Assembly (NCBI RefSeq): GCF_000364445.2
Contig: NZ_CP043538.1
Span: 474,501 to 538,500 of the forward strand
DNA: 64,000 nucleotides
Reading direction: 5' to 3'
Origin: Methylobacterium mesophilicum SR1.6/6
Lineage (GTDB): Bacteria; Pseudomonadota; Alphaproteobacteria; Rhizobiales; Beijerinckiaceae
The notes beneath the pieces are model-generated. The model was not told the DNA's origin and ran no database searches. It saw only the letters and a program-made list of their open reading frames with translations. Shown here in pieces: positions 45,252 through 54,942 of the stretch (position 1 is the first letter of the stretch; every line of letters starts with the position of its first letter). The position numbers and the translations under genes were made by a program.

Positions 45252-46166
45252 ATCAAGCCAACATCAGACGCATCGGTCGGATTGCGACAGATCTGAAGAT
45301 ACTGTTACTGCATACGTTTGAACAAATCAAGTAGCATCATCTATCCGCTATCGATCCCATTTGATAATATCATCAGTCATTTGGGAAAGTGCTTACGACC
45401 TCATCTCGGAACATATCTTCTGAATGAGTTATGTGGGCGTAACCTGATCGCAGATTTTCCTAAACCGAGTGCCGGACGTCTGCGTGAGCCAATTGCGAAG
45501 AATTGGCTCCAGGGTGATCGCTTCTGCAGAGTCGACGAACTTCCAAGCGTGATGCTCTAGGAGCAGGCAACCCAGCGTCCGCTTCAAAGCCTTTCTGCTC
45601 AGAAGCGGACCGGCGGAACCACTCATCTGAGACGACCTGAGGGCTATCGGCGCCGACGACGCATGGCCGAAAGCGGCCGATCTGCCTCGGAGAAGTGCTG
45701 CCGGCAAGCGGTCGGCCCGCTATCGACCCAGAGCAGCCGGGCGGGTCGCCAGCGGCGCTCGCCGGAAGCAGACATCCCTCAGTCGTCCTGCAGTTACCGC
45801 TCAGAGTGGATTGCCGCCATTCCGCTACCGAGCGGCAATGAATGGAAACGTCATAACAAGCCGCTTGAAAGCCCTTGCAAGAAGTCAGAAATTCAGCTCC
45901 TATTCGCCCCCTCCAAAAATGATTTATTGATCTGCTTTGATCGACACATTCAAACGTGGTGCTTGATTCCGAACAAGTGCGTTCACGGTATTATCGATTA
46001 ATTTTCTCATCTGGCCTGCCCATCAACAGCGGCGGCATGTTGATGCCGAGCATACGAAGGCGCCGAGAGACCGGCCGCGGTTTGGGCGACCGTTCTGGGG
46101 CTGTCCACTATGACGCTTGGCAAAGCACGAGCTGATCGCAACTGCGCGACATCGAAGCGCGACCAC
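45252..46166. other. Large gap with repeats, no supported gene
   Basis: 915 bases. The part 45252-45450 is AT-rich and should hold the kinase promoter. The part 45560-45790 contains repeat copy E and isolated AAGCGGAC/GTCCGCTT blocks. The part 45830-46010 is AT-rich again. Open frames here look spurious. Confidence 0.45.
45658..45740 (+). repeat. Dispersed intergenic repeat, copy E
   Basis: ATGGCCGAAAGCGGCCGAT, CTGCCTCGGAGAAG, GCCGGCAAGCGGTCGG and GCTATCGACCCAGAG match copies A, C and D in order, with more divergence in the AAGCGGAC block. Confidence 0.55.
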
Positions 46167-48119
46167 TCAGGCGGCTTTATCCACGTCCGCTCGGTCGGCA
46201 GCCGCACGGAGACAGGCCTCAACCCCGTCCCGCAGTGACGAAACGTAGACGTCTGCCCCGACCGCGCGACCGAGTGCGGCGTCGGTGAGCACCTTCTCGC
46301 CAACCGGCCAGAGGCCCACCAGCACCGGAACGCCCGGAGCTCGGCGCTTCAGGCGCTCCAAGAGATAGCGCAGATGCGCCGGGTTCCCGCTGATGTCGAG
46401 GTACGAGATGCATACCATCGCCACGCCGCTGAGGTCCAAGTCGCGGATGCCCTCGCGCGAGACGGCTTGGTAGGGGGTCACGCGCGCGCCGAGTCCGTGC
46501 TTGCGCAGCAGCTGCGCCAGCATCGCCGAGGAGGCCTCGTCGAGGGGGCCGCGCCCGGCCACGCACAGCACCGGCGCCTCGCCGCGCCACGCCTCCGGGA
46601 GTGCCTCGCGGGGCGGCGCCTGTCCGGGCACCGCCTCGGTCCGGGTGTGGGTCCGCTCCGCCAGCGTCGGGGTCTCGCTCGGATTGACCGCCTTGTCGTC
46701 GCGCGCCGGCTCGGCGTCGGCATGGTCCTCGAAATCCTCCACGAGTGAGCGGGCCGACGCCCGGATGTTCTCCAGCTGCGCCGGCGTGACGACGCCGCGC
46801 GCGAAGTCGTTGGCGGCGAGTTGCAGGCCCTTGAGCGCCACCTCGTCGTAGTACGAGGAGAGCGAGCGCTCCTTCAGCATCGCCTCGGCGACCTCCCGCA
46901 CCTCGTCCGGGTCGCCGGCCAGCATGCGCTGGTAGAAATTCTCGACCGGCGTCAGCGGCGGCCGATCGCCGAGCAGCACGTCAAAGAACTCCAGGCTGTC
47001 CACGTGGCGGCCGAGCACGACGAGGCAGACGGTGAACGGGGTGGCCAGGATCAGGCCGATCGGCCCCCACAGGAAGCCCCAGAACAGGGTCGAGACGATC
47101 ACCGCGAAGGGCGAGAGGCCGGTGGAGTGGCCGTAGAGCAGCGGCTCGATCACCTGCCCGAAGACGGGTTCGGCGATCAGGAACAGGGCCGCGGTGGCGA
47201 TGACCATCGACCAGCCCGGATCGACGGCGGCTGCCAGTGCCACCGGAAGGATGCCGGAGGCGATCGCGCCGATATAAGGGATGAACCGCATGATCGCCGA
47301 GAACACGCCCCACAGGAGCGGGTTGGGCACGCCGATGAACCAGAGGCCGATCCCGACAAGGCCTCCGAACGTCGCGTTCATGCCGAGCTGGGCCAGGAAG
47401 TAGGTTCCGAGGCGGCCCGCGGCGTCGTCCATGGCCACCGTCGTGCGGTGCAGGTCGCTCGATCCGAACAGGCGGATCATGCGGTTGCGCAGGTCCTCGC
47501 GCTGCATGAGCAGGAAGACGACCACCACTAAGACGATGCCGATGTCGGTCAGCGGCGAGACGATGGGCCCGAGCACCTTCTGGGCCAGCGCCAAGGGCGA
47601 GGGCTCGGGCTGCTCGACGCGCACGAGTTGCGCCTTGGGTGTGTCCCCGGCCGGCCCAGTCTCGGCAGTCGTGCCGGCGGCGTCGGCCTTCTGGGTGGCG
47701 TCGTGGACTTGGTGGTTGAATCTCTGGAGGATGCGGTTGGCCTCGCCGAGCCAGCCCTGCTGCAGACCAGTGACCTTCGTCTGCACTGTGGCTTGGTATC
47801 GTGGCAGGTTGCCTGCAAGCCCCGCCACCTGCGTGCCGATGATCGTGCCGATGCCGCCGATGACCCCAAGGGCGAGGAGGACGGCGAGGATGACCGACGG
47901 GATGCGGCCGAGACGCAGCCGCCGCAGCAGGTTGACGACCGGAGCCAGGACGAAGCTGAGCAGCACGGCCAACACGAGGGGGATGAACACCTCGCGCCCG
48001 AAATACAGGGCAGCGACGAGCACAACGCCGACCGCGAGCGTCAGGAGGCCGCGCAGGCCGGGCACGAGCGGCGGTGGAACCTGAGCCGGTTGACGTGTGG
48101 CGACTTCGTCGGCAGGCAT
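46167..48119 (-). CDS. AI-2E/PerM-family membrane protein with a long cytoplasmic C-terminal domain
   Basis: 650 residues. The N-terminal 390 form the AI-2E/PerM fold with about eight spans; typical blocks are IPLVLAVLLSFVLAPVVNLL, the FSAIMRFIPYIGAIASGILP motif and LSPFAVIVSTLFWGFLWGP. A linker rich in Asp, Glu and Thr follows. The last 130 residues (PVLCVAGRGPLDEASSAMLA, VAMVCISYLDISG, VPVLVGLWPVGE, GADVYVSSLRDGVEACL) look like a Rossmann or B12-binding-type alpha/beta domain, without an evident DxHxxG motif. The start MPADEVATRQ at 48119 avoids a polar extension. The transported substrate is unknown; autoinducer-2 should not be assumed. Confidence 0.87.
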   Translation of the reverse strand: MPADEVATRQPAQVPPPLVPGLRGLLTLAVGVVLVAALYFGREVFIPLVLAVLLSFVLAPVVNLLRRLRLGRIPSVILAVLLALGVIGGIGTIIGTQVAGLAGNLPRYQATVQTKVTGLQQGWLGEANRILQRFNHQVHDATQKADAAGTTAETGPAGDTPKAQLVRVEQPEPSPLALAQKVLGPIVSPLTDIGIVLVVVVFLLMQREDLRNRMIRLFGSSDLHRTTVAMDDAAGRLGTYFLAQLGMNATFGGLVGIGLWFIGVPNPLLWGVFSAIMRFIPYIGAIASGILPVALAAAVDPGWSMVIATAALFLIAEPVFGQVIEPLLYGHSTGLSPFAVIVSTLFWGFLWGPIGLILATPFTVCLVVLGRHVDSLEFFDVLLGDRPPLTPVENFYQRMLAGDPDEVREVAEAMLKERSLSSYYDEVALKGLQLAANDFARGVVTPAQLENIRASARSLVEDFEDHADAEPARDDKAVNPSETPTLAERTHTRTEAVPGQAPPREALPEAWRGEAPVLCVAGRGPLDEASSAMLAQLLRKHGLGARVTPYQAVSREGIRDLDLSGVAMVCISYLDISGNPAHLRYLLERLKRRAPGVPVLVGLWPVGEKVLTDAALGRAVGADVYVSSLRDGVEACLRAAADRADVDKAA

Positions 48120-48539
48120 GCGGCGTGTACTCCTCGTCGCTGCGCCGACACGATGCGGCACACAATCAGGGTAACGCCCTCGCAAGCGTTTTAGCCCCCA
48201 GCCTGTCGACCCGTCGGATGGGGCGAAGGCGCCTGTGAGCGAGGCGCGATCAGCGGAATTTGGTCAGAAGCAGCCGGCTGGCTTCCCGCAAGTTTTTCGG
48301 AGAAGCGTATAGCCTCCTCACGAACTCAAGCCGGCAATCCGATGTGCTTACGAGTAAGATCGGAGCTGGCCGCAAGCAGCGGGTCGGCTTGGGGACGATC
48401 ATAGACCGAGATCGTACACATGAAGCGTAGCGCGATCTGCCATCAGCAGACGCAGGAATCATTCCCAGCACTGCCGCCCTTCATCGTGGCAACTGGGCCA
48501 TGGCAGTCTGCTCTGCGCAGATCGAATAAAAGCGTGCTC
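48120..48539. other. Gap between the PerM-family gene and the fdh cluster
   Basis: 420 bases with no supported gene. It contains partial repeat-like blocks near 48245-48310 (CAGCGGAATTTGGTC, GGAGAAGCG). It should hold the PerM-family promoter and the end of the minus-strand fdh transcript. Confidence 0.4.
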
Positions 48540-48851
48540 TTACGCCGGTGCGACAAGATCGGAGAGCCAGTCCCGGGCCTTTTGAAGCTCTTCCCAGGGC
48601 GTCTCACCGAGCGGGAAATGCACGCCGATAACGACGCTCAGGACTGAATTGAGATGCGCGAGATGCTGCCGCTCGTCAGCGCTACGGATGCCGCCGGTGC
48701 GCCGCGCGGCGATGATAGCGTCGCGGAACTGTGTCAGCTCCATTGTCGCCTCCGTGAGCGCGCCGTCGTCGCGCTTGGGCTTGCGCGCCAGCACCGTATC
48801 GAGGGCGGCCAGTGCCCGGTGCCCCGCATCTCGTCCTGGGGCGGTGCTCAC
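48540..48851 (-). CDS. Small conserved-type protein downstream of the formate dehydrogenase alpha gene (103 aa)
   Basis: Unrecognised soluble protein starting with GTG that overlaps the stop of the formate dehydrogenase gene (GTGA). It is helical and charged: ALAALDTVLARKPKRDDG, MELTQFRDAIIAARRTGG, DERQHLAHLNSVLSVVIGVH, then PWEELQKARDWLSDLV. There is no cysteine motif, so it is not a redox subunit. Tight coupling suggests an assembly, maturation or regulatory role for the enzyme. A dedicated chaperone is only a guess. Confidence 0.7.
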   Translation of the reverse strand: MSTAPGRDAGHRALAALDTVLARKPKRDDGALTEATMELTQFRDAIIAARRTGGIRSADERQHLAHLNSVLSVVIGVHFPLGETPWEELQKARDWLSDLVAPA

Positions 48852-51800
48852 GTCACGACCTCCCTCTGGTGGAGCACGTCCGCAAGCGCCTTTCGGCCGG
48901 GCCGGATGTTGCAGGTGAGCGCCTTGGTCGTGTGGATGCTGGTGTTGGCGTCGCCCGTGATCGCCAGCAGCACGTTGGCGACGTCGCCCCTGGCGTAGCC
49001 CTGCCACCCGTAGACCCAGGGCATCCCGATCTGGTGGACCACCCGTCCGTCGATCCGGAACGGCTTGAGCCGCTCCGTCACCATGGCTTTGACCTCGACC
49101 TCCCCCCGCAGGGTCGAGATGACGGTCCAGCCGAGGTGTTCGATCCCGAGACTGTCGGCGAGTTCCGGCGAGACCTCCACGAAGGCCTCCGGCTGCAACT
49201 CCGCGGTGTGCGGCATGACCCGGGTGGCGATGCCGCCGCAATGCATCTCGGTCAGGCGGAAGGTGGTGAACACGTAGGGGAAGCGCGGGTCGGCCGTCGC
49301 GTGCAGTTCGTTGCCGGGCCTGCCCCAGACCTTCGCGGTCGGGTTGCGCTGCTGCTTCGGGTAGAGCGGATTGCGTACGGGGCTCTCGATCGGCTCGTAG
49401 TGGGTCGGCAGCGGACCGTCCTTCAGTCCGGAAGGCACGAACAGGGCGCACTTGCCGTCCGCCTCCATGATAAACGGGTCGTCCCCGCCGAGCGCGTCCA
49501 TGCCGTGCGGGTGCTTCGACCAGTCCGGGCGGTAATCGGGCCGCTTGTCGGCCAGGAAGTCGGGCACGTCGTCGCCCGTCCACTTGGCTTGCGCCTCGTC
49601 CCACCAGATCATCTTCTTGCGCTCCGACCAGGGTTTTCCGGCCGGATCCGCGGAGGCGCGGTTGTAGAGGGTCCGGCGGTTGAGCGGCCAGGTCCAGGCC
49701 CAGCCGAGATGGGCGCCGGATTCCCCCGGCCCGTCCGGCCGACGCGAGCGGGACAGGTTCTTCCCTGCCTCCGGGAAGATGCCGCAATACATCCAGCCGC
49801 CGCAGGCCGTAGAACCGTCGTCCTTGAGCTTGCGGTAATCCGGGACCTGGCGCCCGTCCGCCACCGTCCAGCCGTTGATCTCGCGCAGCACCGACTCGGC
49901 GTCGGGCTCCTGTTTCTCGCCCTTGAGTTCGTAGTCCCAGGTCAGCGCCTGGATCGCCCGATCCTTCGGCTCGATGGAATCCCGGTACAGTTCTTTCAGG
50001 CGCCGGCCGAGATGGACGATGAACCAGAGGTCCGAGCGGCTGTCCCCCGGCGCCTCGCAGACCACGTCGTGCCACTGCACGAGGCGGCTCGTGTTGGTCA
50101 CCGAACCGTCCTTCTCCCCCGGCATGGCGGCGGGCAGGAAGAACATCTCGGTGCCGATCTCCTCGGGCCGGACCTCGCCCTTCCGCACCCGATGGCCCTG
50201 CTGCCAGAAATTGGCGGTCTCGGTCATGGCGAAGTCGCGCACGACCATCCACTCGAGGTTGGCGAAGCCGCGCTCCACCAGCTCGGAGTTCACCGCCCCC
50301 ACGGCCGGGTTCTGGCCGAGGATGAACTGGCCCTTCACCACCCGGTCCGACATCGCCATGGTCATCGGTTCCTGGGAGGCGTCGCCGGTGAGCTTGGGCA
50401 GGAACTGGTAGCCCCACTCGGTGTCGGCGCGCGCCGCATAGCCGTACCAGGCCTTGAGCAGGCTGATCACGTATTTCGGCATGTTCGACCACCAGCCCGT
50501 GGGCGGTGTCTCGGTCTTCAGGTAGCGGTCGAGGGTAGCGTGGTCGTGGAAGACGTTCGGCTGCGGCAGGTAGGTCGGCAGCATGTTGTAGAGCGTCGGG
50601 ATGTCGGTCGAGCCCTGGATGCTGACATGGCCGCGCAGCGCCATGATGCCGCCGCCCGGGCGCCCGACATTGCCGAGCAGCCCCTGGATGATGCTCGCCG
50701 CCCGGATGATCTGGACGCCCGTGGAATGGTGCGTCCAGCCCACCGCGTAGGTGAATGCTCCCGTCTTCTCGCGCCCTGAATTGCGCGCGAAAATCTCGGT
50801 GATGCGGACGAACAGGTCTTTCGGGCAGCCGGTGACCCGCTCGACCATCTCGGGCGTGTAGCGCGCGTAGTGGCGCTTCATGATCTGATAGACGCAGTTC
50901 GGGTGCTGCAGGGTCGGGTCCTGCGGCGGCGGCGACCGGGTCATGCTCTCGAAGGCCTCGCCCTCGTCGGACGAGCCCTCCTGCGTCTGCACCCGGTGCT
51001 CGGCGACCGGCGACGGCACGGTCTTGCCGGCGTATTGCCACGTCTCCTGCGAATAGGTCCCGGCGACCGGATCGTAACCGGAGAACAGGCCCTCGTTCTG
51101 CTCCGGGTCGCCGTAGCCCTCCTCGATGATGTGGCTGATGTTCGTGTAGGCCAGCGCGAAGTCCCGGAACCAGAGGTCGTTTTCCAGGATATGGCGGATC
51201 ATCCCGCCGAGGAACGCGATGTCGGAGCCGGAACGGATCGGCGCGTAGATGTCGGCCAGCGCGCTAGTGCGGGTGTACCGCGGGTCGATGTGAATCACGG
51301 TCGCGCCGCGGCGCTGGGCCTCCACGACGAAGCGGAACCCCACGGGATGGTTCTCCGCGATGTTGGAGCCCATCTCGATGATGCAGTCGGAATTGGCGAG
51401 GTCCCACAGCGCCATGGTGGCGGCGCCGCGCCCGAAGGTGGTACCCAGACTGGGCACCGAGGACGAGTGTCAGATGCGCGCTTGGTTCTCGATGTTGATC
51501 ATCCCGAGGCCGCCGCCGAACAGCTTCTTGATGAGGTAGTTCTCCTCGTTGTCCATGGTGGCGCCGCCCAGCGACCCCAGGCCCAGCGTGTGGTTGATGA
51601 TCCGCCCGTCCGGCAGGGTCTCGGCGAAGGTCTCGTCGCGGACCCGCTTGGTGAGTTGCGCGATGCGCTCCATCGCCCAAGCCAGCGGTTTCTTCTCCCA
51701 GCGGTCCGAGTAGGGCGCACGGTAGAGCACGTCGCTGATCCGCTCCGGAGAGAGCAGCATGCCGAGCGTGCCGGCGCCCTTGGGGCACAGCGTGCCCTGA

Positions 51801-52063
51801 TTGATCGGGCTGCGCGGGTCGCCCTCCACGTGGATCGGCCTGCCGTTCTTGGCGTAGATCAGCTGGCCGCAGCCGACCGCGCAGAACGGGCAGACGCTGG
51901 TGCCGATCCGGTCGGCCTCCTCCAGGCGCGGGCGCAGGTTCGCCGAGGTGGTGCTGCGCGCCGCCTCGGCCATCACGCTCTGCCCGGCGAACTGGCGCGG
52001 GAGCGACCAGTCCCGCACGAAGCCCGCCACCCTCTCCGTCAAGCGCCTGCGGATCGTCGCCAT
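48848..52063 (-). CDS. fdhA: Formate dehydrogenase catalytic subunit with selenocysteine (UGA at 51470-51472)
   Basis: Molybdo- or tungsto-bis-MGD enzyme oxidising formate to CO2, 1071 residues when the internal UGA is read as selenocysteine. The N-terminal [4Fe-4S] site is CPFCAVGCG...LCPKG. Residue 198 is Sec in NQARI-U-HSSSVPSLG, followed by the catalytic His. Molybdopterin-domain blocks follow (FGRGAATMALWDLANSDCII, GWTHHSTGVQIIRAASIIQG) and the C-terminal cap (MPHTAELQPEAFVEVSPE). A 7-bp stem with loop AGUCU begins 11 bases after the UGA, as required for a bacterial SECIS. The start MATIRRRLTERV at 52063 has GGGTGG upstream; no twin-arginine export motif is evident. The iron-sulfur and membrane subunits are divergent. 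Confidence 0.93.
51440..51458 (-). promoter_or_regulatory. SECIS stem-loop for selenocysteine insertion
   Basis: On the mRNA, GGUGCCC-AGUCU-GGGUACC forms a perfect 7-bp stem (one G-U pair) with a five-base loop containing the GU expected for SelB recognition. The stem starts 11 bases after the UGA codon, putting the loop about 19 bases away, within the bacterial range. Confidence 0.8.
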
Positions 52064-52269
52064 GGTGCCACCCGTTGCTCGGTCTTCCGCCGGGATAAGC
52101 CAGGCGTCCGGGTGTTTGGTTCCCGCTGAGATCGATCCGGCAAGCAATCATGCCGTCAGAACAAGCTCGCGATCCGTACGGCGCAGAAACTTTGGATGTT
52201 TCCTAGGGTTATCGGGGCAATTGCGAGCTATTCCAGCCTGCGACGACCGCGCGCTCGGAGGGACGAATT
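52064..52269. promoter_or_regulatory. Divergent promoter region of the formate dehydrogenase cluster
   Basis: 206 bases separate the minus-strand catalytic-subunit gene from the plus-strand accessory, iron-sulfur and membrane-subunit genes. Both transcripts must start here, so shared control is likely. The stretch 52150-52215 is the least GC-rich part. I could not assign a specific promoter with confidence. Confidence 0.5.
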
Positions 52270-52509
52270 GTGACGTATGTTAAAGAGGGCGTCGTCACCA
52301 TCGTCCAGGAGAGCCGGTTCCAGCTCACGGACGATAACGGGATCGCGCACCTGTTCCTGCTGGACCGCAACGCCGCGGCCGAGCCGGCGCAGCTCGGGCC
52401 GCTGCAGGCCCGGCAGGCGCGGGTACGCGTGACCTACGAGCATGCCCGCAACCTGATCGGCCTCGTGGCCCGGTCGGTCAGCCTCCTCCCACCATCACCG
52501 GCCCGCTGA
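52270..52509 (+). CDS. Small protein preceding the formate dehydrogenase iron-sulfur subunit (79 aa)
   Basis: Starts with GTG, with GGAGGGA eight bases upstream. The sequence (MTYVKEGVVTIVQESRFQLT, GIAHLFLLDRNAAAEPAQL, ARVRVTYEHARNLIGLVARSV) looks like a small OB-like or beta-barrel fold. No known motif is present. It ends 14 bases before the iron-sulfur subunit gene, so it belongs to the fdh operon. It may be an accessory or assembly factor; no function is known to me. Confidence 0.75.
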   Translation: MTYVKEGVVTIVQESRFQLTDDNGIAHLFLLDRNAAAEPAQLGPLQARQARVRVTYEHARNLIGLVARSVSLLPPSPAR

Positions 52510-52523
52510 GGAGGTCGCGCCGC

Positions 52524-53432
52524 ATGAACATGCATCCCCGCGCCCTCGAGCATGCCACCTCCACCCTGGATCACGTGATCCCGAACGAGTCCGAGCTCAC
52601 CGCCGGAGTGCGGATCGAGCCGGGGCGGTCCTACGGCTTCTTCACCGATACGACCGTCTGCATCGGCTGCAAGGCCTGCGAGGTCGCCTGCAAGGAGTGG
52701 AACAACCTGCCGGCCGACAATCTCGGACTCACCGGCCAGAGCTTCGACAACACCGGCGCCCTCTCGGCTAACAGCTGGCGGCACGTCGCCTTCGTGGAGA
52801 AGTCCGGAGCCCACGGTCTCCGGGACGGCCAGGACCAGAAGTTCCAGTCCGGCTGGCTGATGATGAGCGACGTGTGCAAGCACTGCCACAACGCGCCGTG
52901 CCTGGAGGCGTGCCCGACGGGCGCCCTGTTCAAGACCGAGTTCGACACCGTCGTGATCCAGCAGGACATCTGCAACGGCTGCGGCTACTGCGTGCCGGCC
53001 TGCCCGTTCGGCGTGGTCGACGTCAGCACGGTGGACGGCAAGGCGCACAAGTGCACCCTCTGCTACGACCGCCTCAAGGGCGGCCTGGAGCCCGCCTGCG
53101 CCAAGTCGTGCCCGACCAACTCGATCCAGTTCGGCGAACTCTCCGACCTCCAGGCCCGGGCGGCCGAGCGGGTCGAGCACCTGCAGGGCCTCGGGGTGGA
53201 AAGCGCCTACCTGTACGGCACCCCGGACGCGCCGGGCGCCACCGGCGGCCTCGGGCATCTCAACGCCTTCTTCCTGCTGATCGACCGGCCGGAGATCTAC
53301 AACCTGCCGGCCGCGCCGACCCGGCCCGCCAACCGGGTGGCGCCGAGCCTCGCCACGGGCCTCGCCACGGTTGCGGCCCTGGCCCTGGCGAGCGCTTTCC
53401 TGTTCGCGCCGCAGCCGGGGAGGCGCCCGTGA
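52524..53432 (+). CDS. fdhB: Formate dehydrogenase iron-sulfur subunit (four [4Fe-4S] clusters, membrane anchor)
   Basis: 302 residues of the FdnH/HybA type. Four cysteine groups are seen: CIGCKACEVACKEWN, CKHCHNAPCLEACPTGAL, CNGCGYCVPACPFGVV and CTLCYDRLKGGLEPACAKSCP. They carry electrons from the catalytic subunit to the membrane subunit. A C-terminal hydrophobic helix (about 275-297, SLATGLATVAALALASAFLF) anchors it, as in FdnH. A strong GAGGAGGT ribosome site precedes the ATG. Its stop overlaps the GTG of the NrfD-like gene. Confidence 0.94.
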   Translation: MNMHPRALEHATSTLDHVIPNESELTAGVRIEPGRSYGFFTDTTVCIGCKACEVACKEWNNLPADNLGLTGQSFDNTGALSANSWRHVAFVEKSGAHGLRDGQDQKFQSGWLMMSDVCKHCHNAPCLEACPTGALFKTEFDTVVIQQDICNGCGYCVPACPFGVVDVSTVDGKAHKCTLCYDRLKGGLEPACAKSCPTNSIQFGELSDLQARAAERVEHLQGLGVESAYLYGTPDAPGATGGLGHLNAFFLLIDRPEIYNLPAAPTRPANRVAPSLATGLATVAALALASAFLFAPQPGRRP

Positions 53433-54490
53433 CCGCCACGATCAGCCCGGAGGCCGCCGCCGCCACGCAGGACGGTCCCGAGGACGCGCCGCGCGTCCCC
53501 CGCCATGCCACCGAGCCGCCCTCGGTCCACGGCCGCCCGAACCGGGCCGGCTGGACCGGGCCGACCTATTACGGCCGGCCGCAGCTCAAGGCCTCGCCGT
53601 TCGAGAACCCGGTGGTGGGCGGCTACATCTTCCTCGCCGGCCTTTCCGGCTCTGCCGCGGTGATCGCGGCGGTCGCCGATCTCCGCCAGGGCGCGGCGGC
53701 GGCGCCACTGGTCCGGCGGGGGCGCTACCTCGCGCTCCTCGGGCCCGTCCTCGGCGCGCCGCTGCTGATCTACGACCTGCACACGCCCAAGCGCTTCTAC
53801 AACATGCTGCGGGTGGCCAAGCACACCTCGCCCATGTCGATCGGCACGTGGATCCTGATGGGATTCTCCGGCGCCGCCGGCGTCACCGCGGCGGCGCAGC
53901 TCGGGACCGACCTGTGGCCGCGGGCGCGCGGCCTGAGCGGCCTCGCCCGCGCCGCCCAGGTTCCGGCGGCGCTCACCGGCCTCGGCCTCTCGACCTACAC
54001 GGCCTCGCTCCTCTCGGCGACCTCGACGCCCCTCTGGGCGGCGGCCCCGCGCAGCCTCGCCATGCGGTTCGGCGCCTCGTCGATGGCCTCGGCCTCCGCG
54101 GCCCTGGCGCTGACCGAGCCGGATCCGAGCAGGCGCCGGGCGCTCGAAGGCACGGCCGCGGCGGCGCTCGCCGCCGAACTCGCCGGAGCGGTCGTCTCGC
54201 ACGCCACCTACCGGCGCACGGGCGTCGAGGGTGCCCTGAAGGGGAAGGCCGGCCGGGTGGAGCATATCGGGGCGACGCTCCTCGGCACCGCCCTCCCGTT
54301 GGGGATCCTCGCCGCATCGCTGCTCACCCGGCGGGGACTGCCGCGCCCGGTGACGGCGCTGGCCGCCGCCGCGACGCTCGCGGGCGCCGCGGCTCTGCGC
54401 GTCTCGATCATGGCCGCGGGCGACCGCTCGGCCGAGGATCCGGACGTGAGCTTTCGGTTCAGCCAGCCCGAGAATTTGCCGGAGCGGTGA
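53429..54490 (+). CDS. fdhC: NrfD-like membrane subunit of the formate dehydrogenase
   Basis: 353 residues with a polar N-terminal tail (about 1-70) and about eight membrane spans. NrfD-type blocks are FENPVVGGYIFLAGLSGSAA, LLIYDLHTPKRFYNMLRVAK and SPMSIGTWILMGFSGAAG. NrfD proteins are haem-free quinone-reacting subunits, replacing the cytochrome b (FdnI) of the E. coli enzyme. The GTG start overlaps the fdhB stop (GTGA). Formate electrons should therefore pass through the iron-sulfur subunit to quinone. Confidence 0.9.
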   Translation: MTATISPEAAAATQDGPEDAPRVPRHATEPPSVHGRPNRAGWTGPTYYGRPQLKASPFENPVVGGYIFLAGLSGSAAVIAAVADLRQGAAAAPLVRRGRYLALLGPVLGAPLLIYDLHTPKRFYNMLRVAKHTSPMSIGTWILMGFSGAAGVTAAAQLGTDLWPRARGLSGLARAAQVPAALTGLGLSTYTASLLSATSTPLWAAAPRSLAMRFGASSMASASAALALTEPDPSRRRALEGTAAAALAAELAGAVVSHATYRRTGVEGALKGKAGRVEHIGATLLGTALPLGILAASLLTRRGLPRPVTALAAAATLAGAAALRVSIMAAGDRSAEDPDVSFRFSQPENLPER

Positions 54491-54942
54491 GCGGATAGAC
54501 CGTGCGGGGCTGTCTATGTCGCACGCGTTCACACGACTCCTGTGATGCCGGTGCGGCACCTCTGTGGGCGCGATTCTACATCAGGATCGCCCGATCAGAT
54601 CACCGAATTACGTTCCGAAGTTAGCAAAACATCTGTGTAGATGTTTCCTATTGCCGCTTACGCCATCGTGGAATCTGAATAACGCAGGACCTTTCCCCAG
54701 ATGCCACCCGAGGCGAGCCGGCCTCGCGCCTGCTAGGGAGGCTCGCGTCCCCGACCAGATGAGGCGGATTGTCTCGCGAGGACTGGCTATCCGCGAAAAG
54801 GATTTGCCCATACTTTCCGTAAACTTAGCATTAAAGTAGACGTTTTTGCCAATCAGAAGCCGAATTTAACCTGAGTTGTTTCTTACGGATCCAATTCCTG
54901 ATCTACATAGCTTTAAGTCCTCGCAGGGGAATATCACACCTC
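54491..54942. other. Gap between fdh genes and the glycan cassette
   Basis: 452 bases without a supported gene. An inverted repeat ATAGAC/GTCTAT just after the NrfD-like gene (about 54496-54516) may be a weak terminator. The part 54800-54940 is AT-rich and should hold the promoter of the long cassette that follows. Confidence 0.45.

Noticed and set aside
51470..51472. UGA inside the formate dehydrogenase gene as a nonsense mutation
   Set aside because: It is at the conserved active-site position, is followed by a SECIS stem-loop, and the frame is intact on both sides, so selenocysteine is the better reading.
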